Shown: positions 63,282 to 64,000 of the stretch, in pieces | Layout: each line of letters starts with the position of its first letter | How positions within the stretch are numbered: position 1 is the first letter of the stretch | DNA from: Anaerolineae bacterium | GTDB taxonomy: Bacteria > Chloroflexota > Anaerolineae > Aggregatilineales > Phototrophicaceae | Assembly: GCA_022822305.1 (NCBI GenBank) | Contig: JAJEBY010000002.1 | Location: 248,001-312,000 of the forward strand | Direction: 5' to 3' | DNA length: 64,000 nt | Translations under genes and position numbers: made by a program | The notes under the pieces: generated by a model | Told to the model about the DNA's origin: nothing | What the model saw: only the letters and a program-made list of their open reading frames with translations | Database searches by the model: none

Positions 63282-63287
63282 TATAAT
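63282..63287 (+). promoter_or_regulatory. Candidate -10 box of the YbaK-type gene
   Basis: A perfect TATAAT 45 bases before the ATG at 63332; the hexamer 17 bases upstream (TGCATA) is not a good -35. Confidence 0.3.
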
Positions 63288-63331
63288 GCTCGCATCTGAT
63301 TCTAGACGATAAAGGGCTATCCTTGCAAGCG

Positions 63332-63808
63332 ATGAGTGTCGCTGATGTGCAGCATGCGCTCGACCAACTGCAACTCGATATCCGCGTGCGCGAGTTTGAT
63401 TCCGGCACCGCAACTTCCCGGCAAGCGGCGGAAAATATCGGATGCGAGTTGGGGCAGATCGTCAAAAGTCTCGGCTTCATCATAAGGAAGACGGCGCCCG
63501 TTTTGGTTCTGGCCAGCGGAGATCAAAGCGTTGATGAGCGCAAACTGGCGGCGCTGTTCCAGGTCGGACGCAAGCAAGTCCGCATGATGAATGCCGAACA
63601 ATGCCTCAACATTCTCGGATATCTGCCCGGCGGCGTTCCGCCTATCGCCCATCGGACGGACGAGATTCTTTCGATCATGGATGCCACGTTGGAGCGCTAC
63701 GAGACGGTCTACGCGGCCGGCGGCGCCGACAACGCGATCTTTCCCATCGACCTTGCGACGCTTCAATCGGTCACTCGCGCGACGGTTGCCGATGTCGTCA
63801 AGTCATAG
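63332..63808 (+). CDS. YbaK/ProX-type aminoacyl-tRNA deacylase
   Basis: A protein of about 158 residues of the YbaK/EbsC family, whose members hydrolyse mischarged tRNAs. The core includes GQIVKSLGFIIRKTAPVLVL with the conserved Lys, a KQVRMMNAEQCLN stretch, GYLPGGVPPIAH and a DATLERYETVYAAGGADN turn near the end. It has a single domain and no synthetase fusion. The ATG at 63332 is preferred; a TTG three codons earlier (63323) is possible. Confidence 0.85.
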   Translation: MSVADVQHALDQLQLDIRVREFDSGTATSRQAAENIGCELGQIVKSLGFIIRKTAPVLVLASGDQSVDERKLAALFQVGRKQVRMMNAEQCLNILGYLPGGVPPIAHRTDEILSIMDATLERYETVYAAGGADNAIFPIDLATLQSVTRATVADVVKS

Positions 63809-63826
63809 GCTAGATGTAGACAGTGA

Positions 63827-64000
63827 CTATTCGACTTGCGCGTGCAGAGTTGTCAGATAAAAGACATGCCCGATTGACTCGCCATCGGGATGCCGCAGGG
63901 GCAAATCGTTGCCGCTGATGGTCTCTTTGACCGCGAGCAGCAGATCGTAACTGCCGCCCCCGATGTCGCATGGGATTTCGAGCTGCGTCTGGTTTCGATA
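63827..64000 (-). CDS. C-terminal fragment of a gene continuing beyond the window
   Basis: The frame is open to the right edge and stops at a TAG at 63827-63829, leaving 57 residues. The visible part reads like an edge strand-rich domain: DIGGGSYDLLLAVKE, LPLRHPDG, then GHVFYLTTLHAQ. Similar beta domains end some bacterial membrane glycosyltransferases, but this is a weak resemblance. No function is claimed. Confidence 0.6.
   Translation of the reverse strand, partial: YRNQTQLEIPCDIGGGSYDLLLAVKETISGNDLPLRHPDGESIGHVFYLTTLHAQVE

Noticed and set aside
1..64000. CRISPR arrays, insertion sequences, prophage
   Set aside because: No evenly spaced direct repeats, transposase, integrase or phage structural genes were seen.

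Overview
The window is a compact chromosomal stretch of moderately high GC with a fully bacterial gene content. There is no insertion sequence, prophage, CRISPR array, rRNA or recognisable tRNA gene. The mix points to an uncultured Chloroflexota-like, probably aerobically respiring bacterium: a fused glycyl-tRNA synthetase, dnaG next to a primary sigma factor, a complete 14-subunit complex I, DUF4013 and DUF4340 membrane proteins, a fused GldF/GldG-type exporter, and FHA/SH3 surface proteins. The lineage is an inference from gene content, not from a tree.

Layout. 1-3.4 kb: end of a PhzF-family gene, an aldo/keto reductase, two DUF4013 membrane proteins. 3.4-8.7 kb: SRPBCC protein, cdsA divergent from frr-uppS, a second aldo/keto reductase, a YbhN-like flippase-type protein. 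8.8-13.1 kb: alanine dehydrogenase, a gap holding a small fragment of a protease-associated domain, a secreted Fn3/SH3 protein and a C45-family acyltransferase/peptidase. 13.1-15.6 kb: a ChlI/ChlD-type chelatase gene whose AAA+ and VWA halves lie in different frames, joined at a run of nine A; its promoter gap carries two elaborate nested inverted-repeat elements. 15.6-23.8 kb: FHA membrane protein, PfkB kinase, and an ABC export cassette (ATPase, fused permease/GldG, DUF4340). 23.9-31.5 kb: information processing (glyQS, dnaG, rpoD, endonuclease V). 31.5-38.9 kb: glycosyltransferase, small membrane protein, a dipeptidase with altered metal ligands, ABC-F ATPase, a large membrane protein and a methyltransferase. 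39.1-43.1 kb: rpoB alone, with its own promoter and a clear intrinsic terminator; rpoC does not follow. 43.3-60.9 kb: nuoABCDEFGHIJKLMN with two small extra genes and unusual insertions in NuoJ, NuoL and NuoH. 60.9-64 kb: EamA transporter, membrane protein, phytanoyl-CoA dioxygenase family protein, YbaK-type deacylase and the end of another gene.

The most interesting items are: the chelatase gene with a -1 slippery site, which could make both the small (AAA+) and medium (AAA+ plus VWA) subunits from one gene; the two cloverleaf-like elements beside it; NuoJ carrying a roughly 250-residue DUF4397-like domain between its last two helices; a single-unit YccF microprotein inside the nuo operon; and the solitary rpoB with substitutions at the rifamycin pocket.
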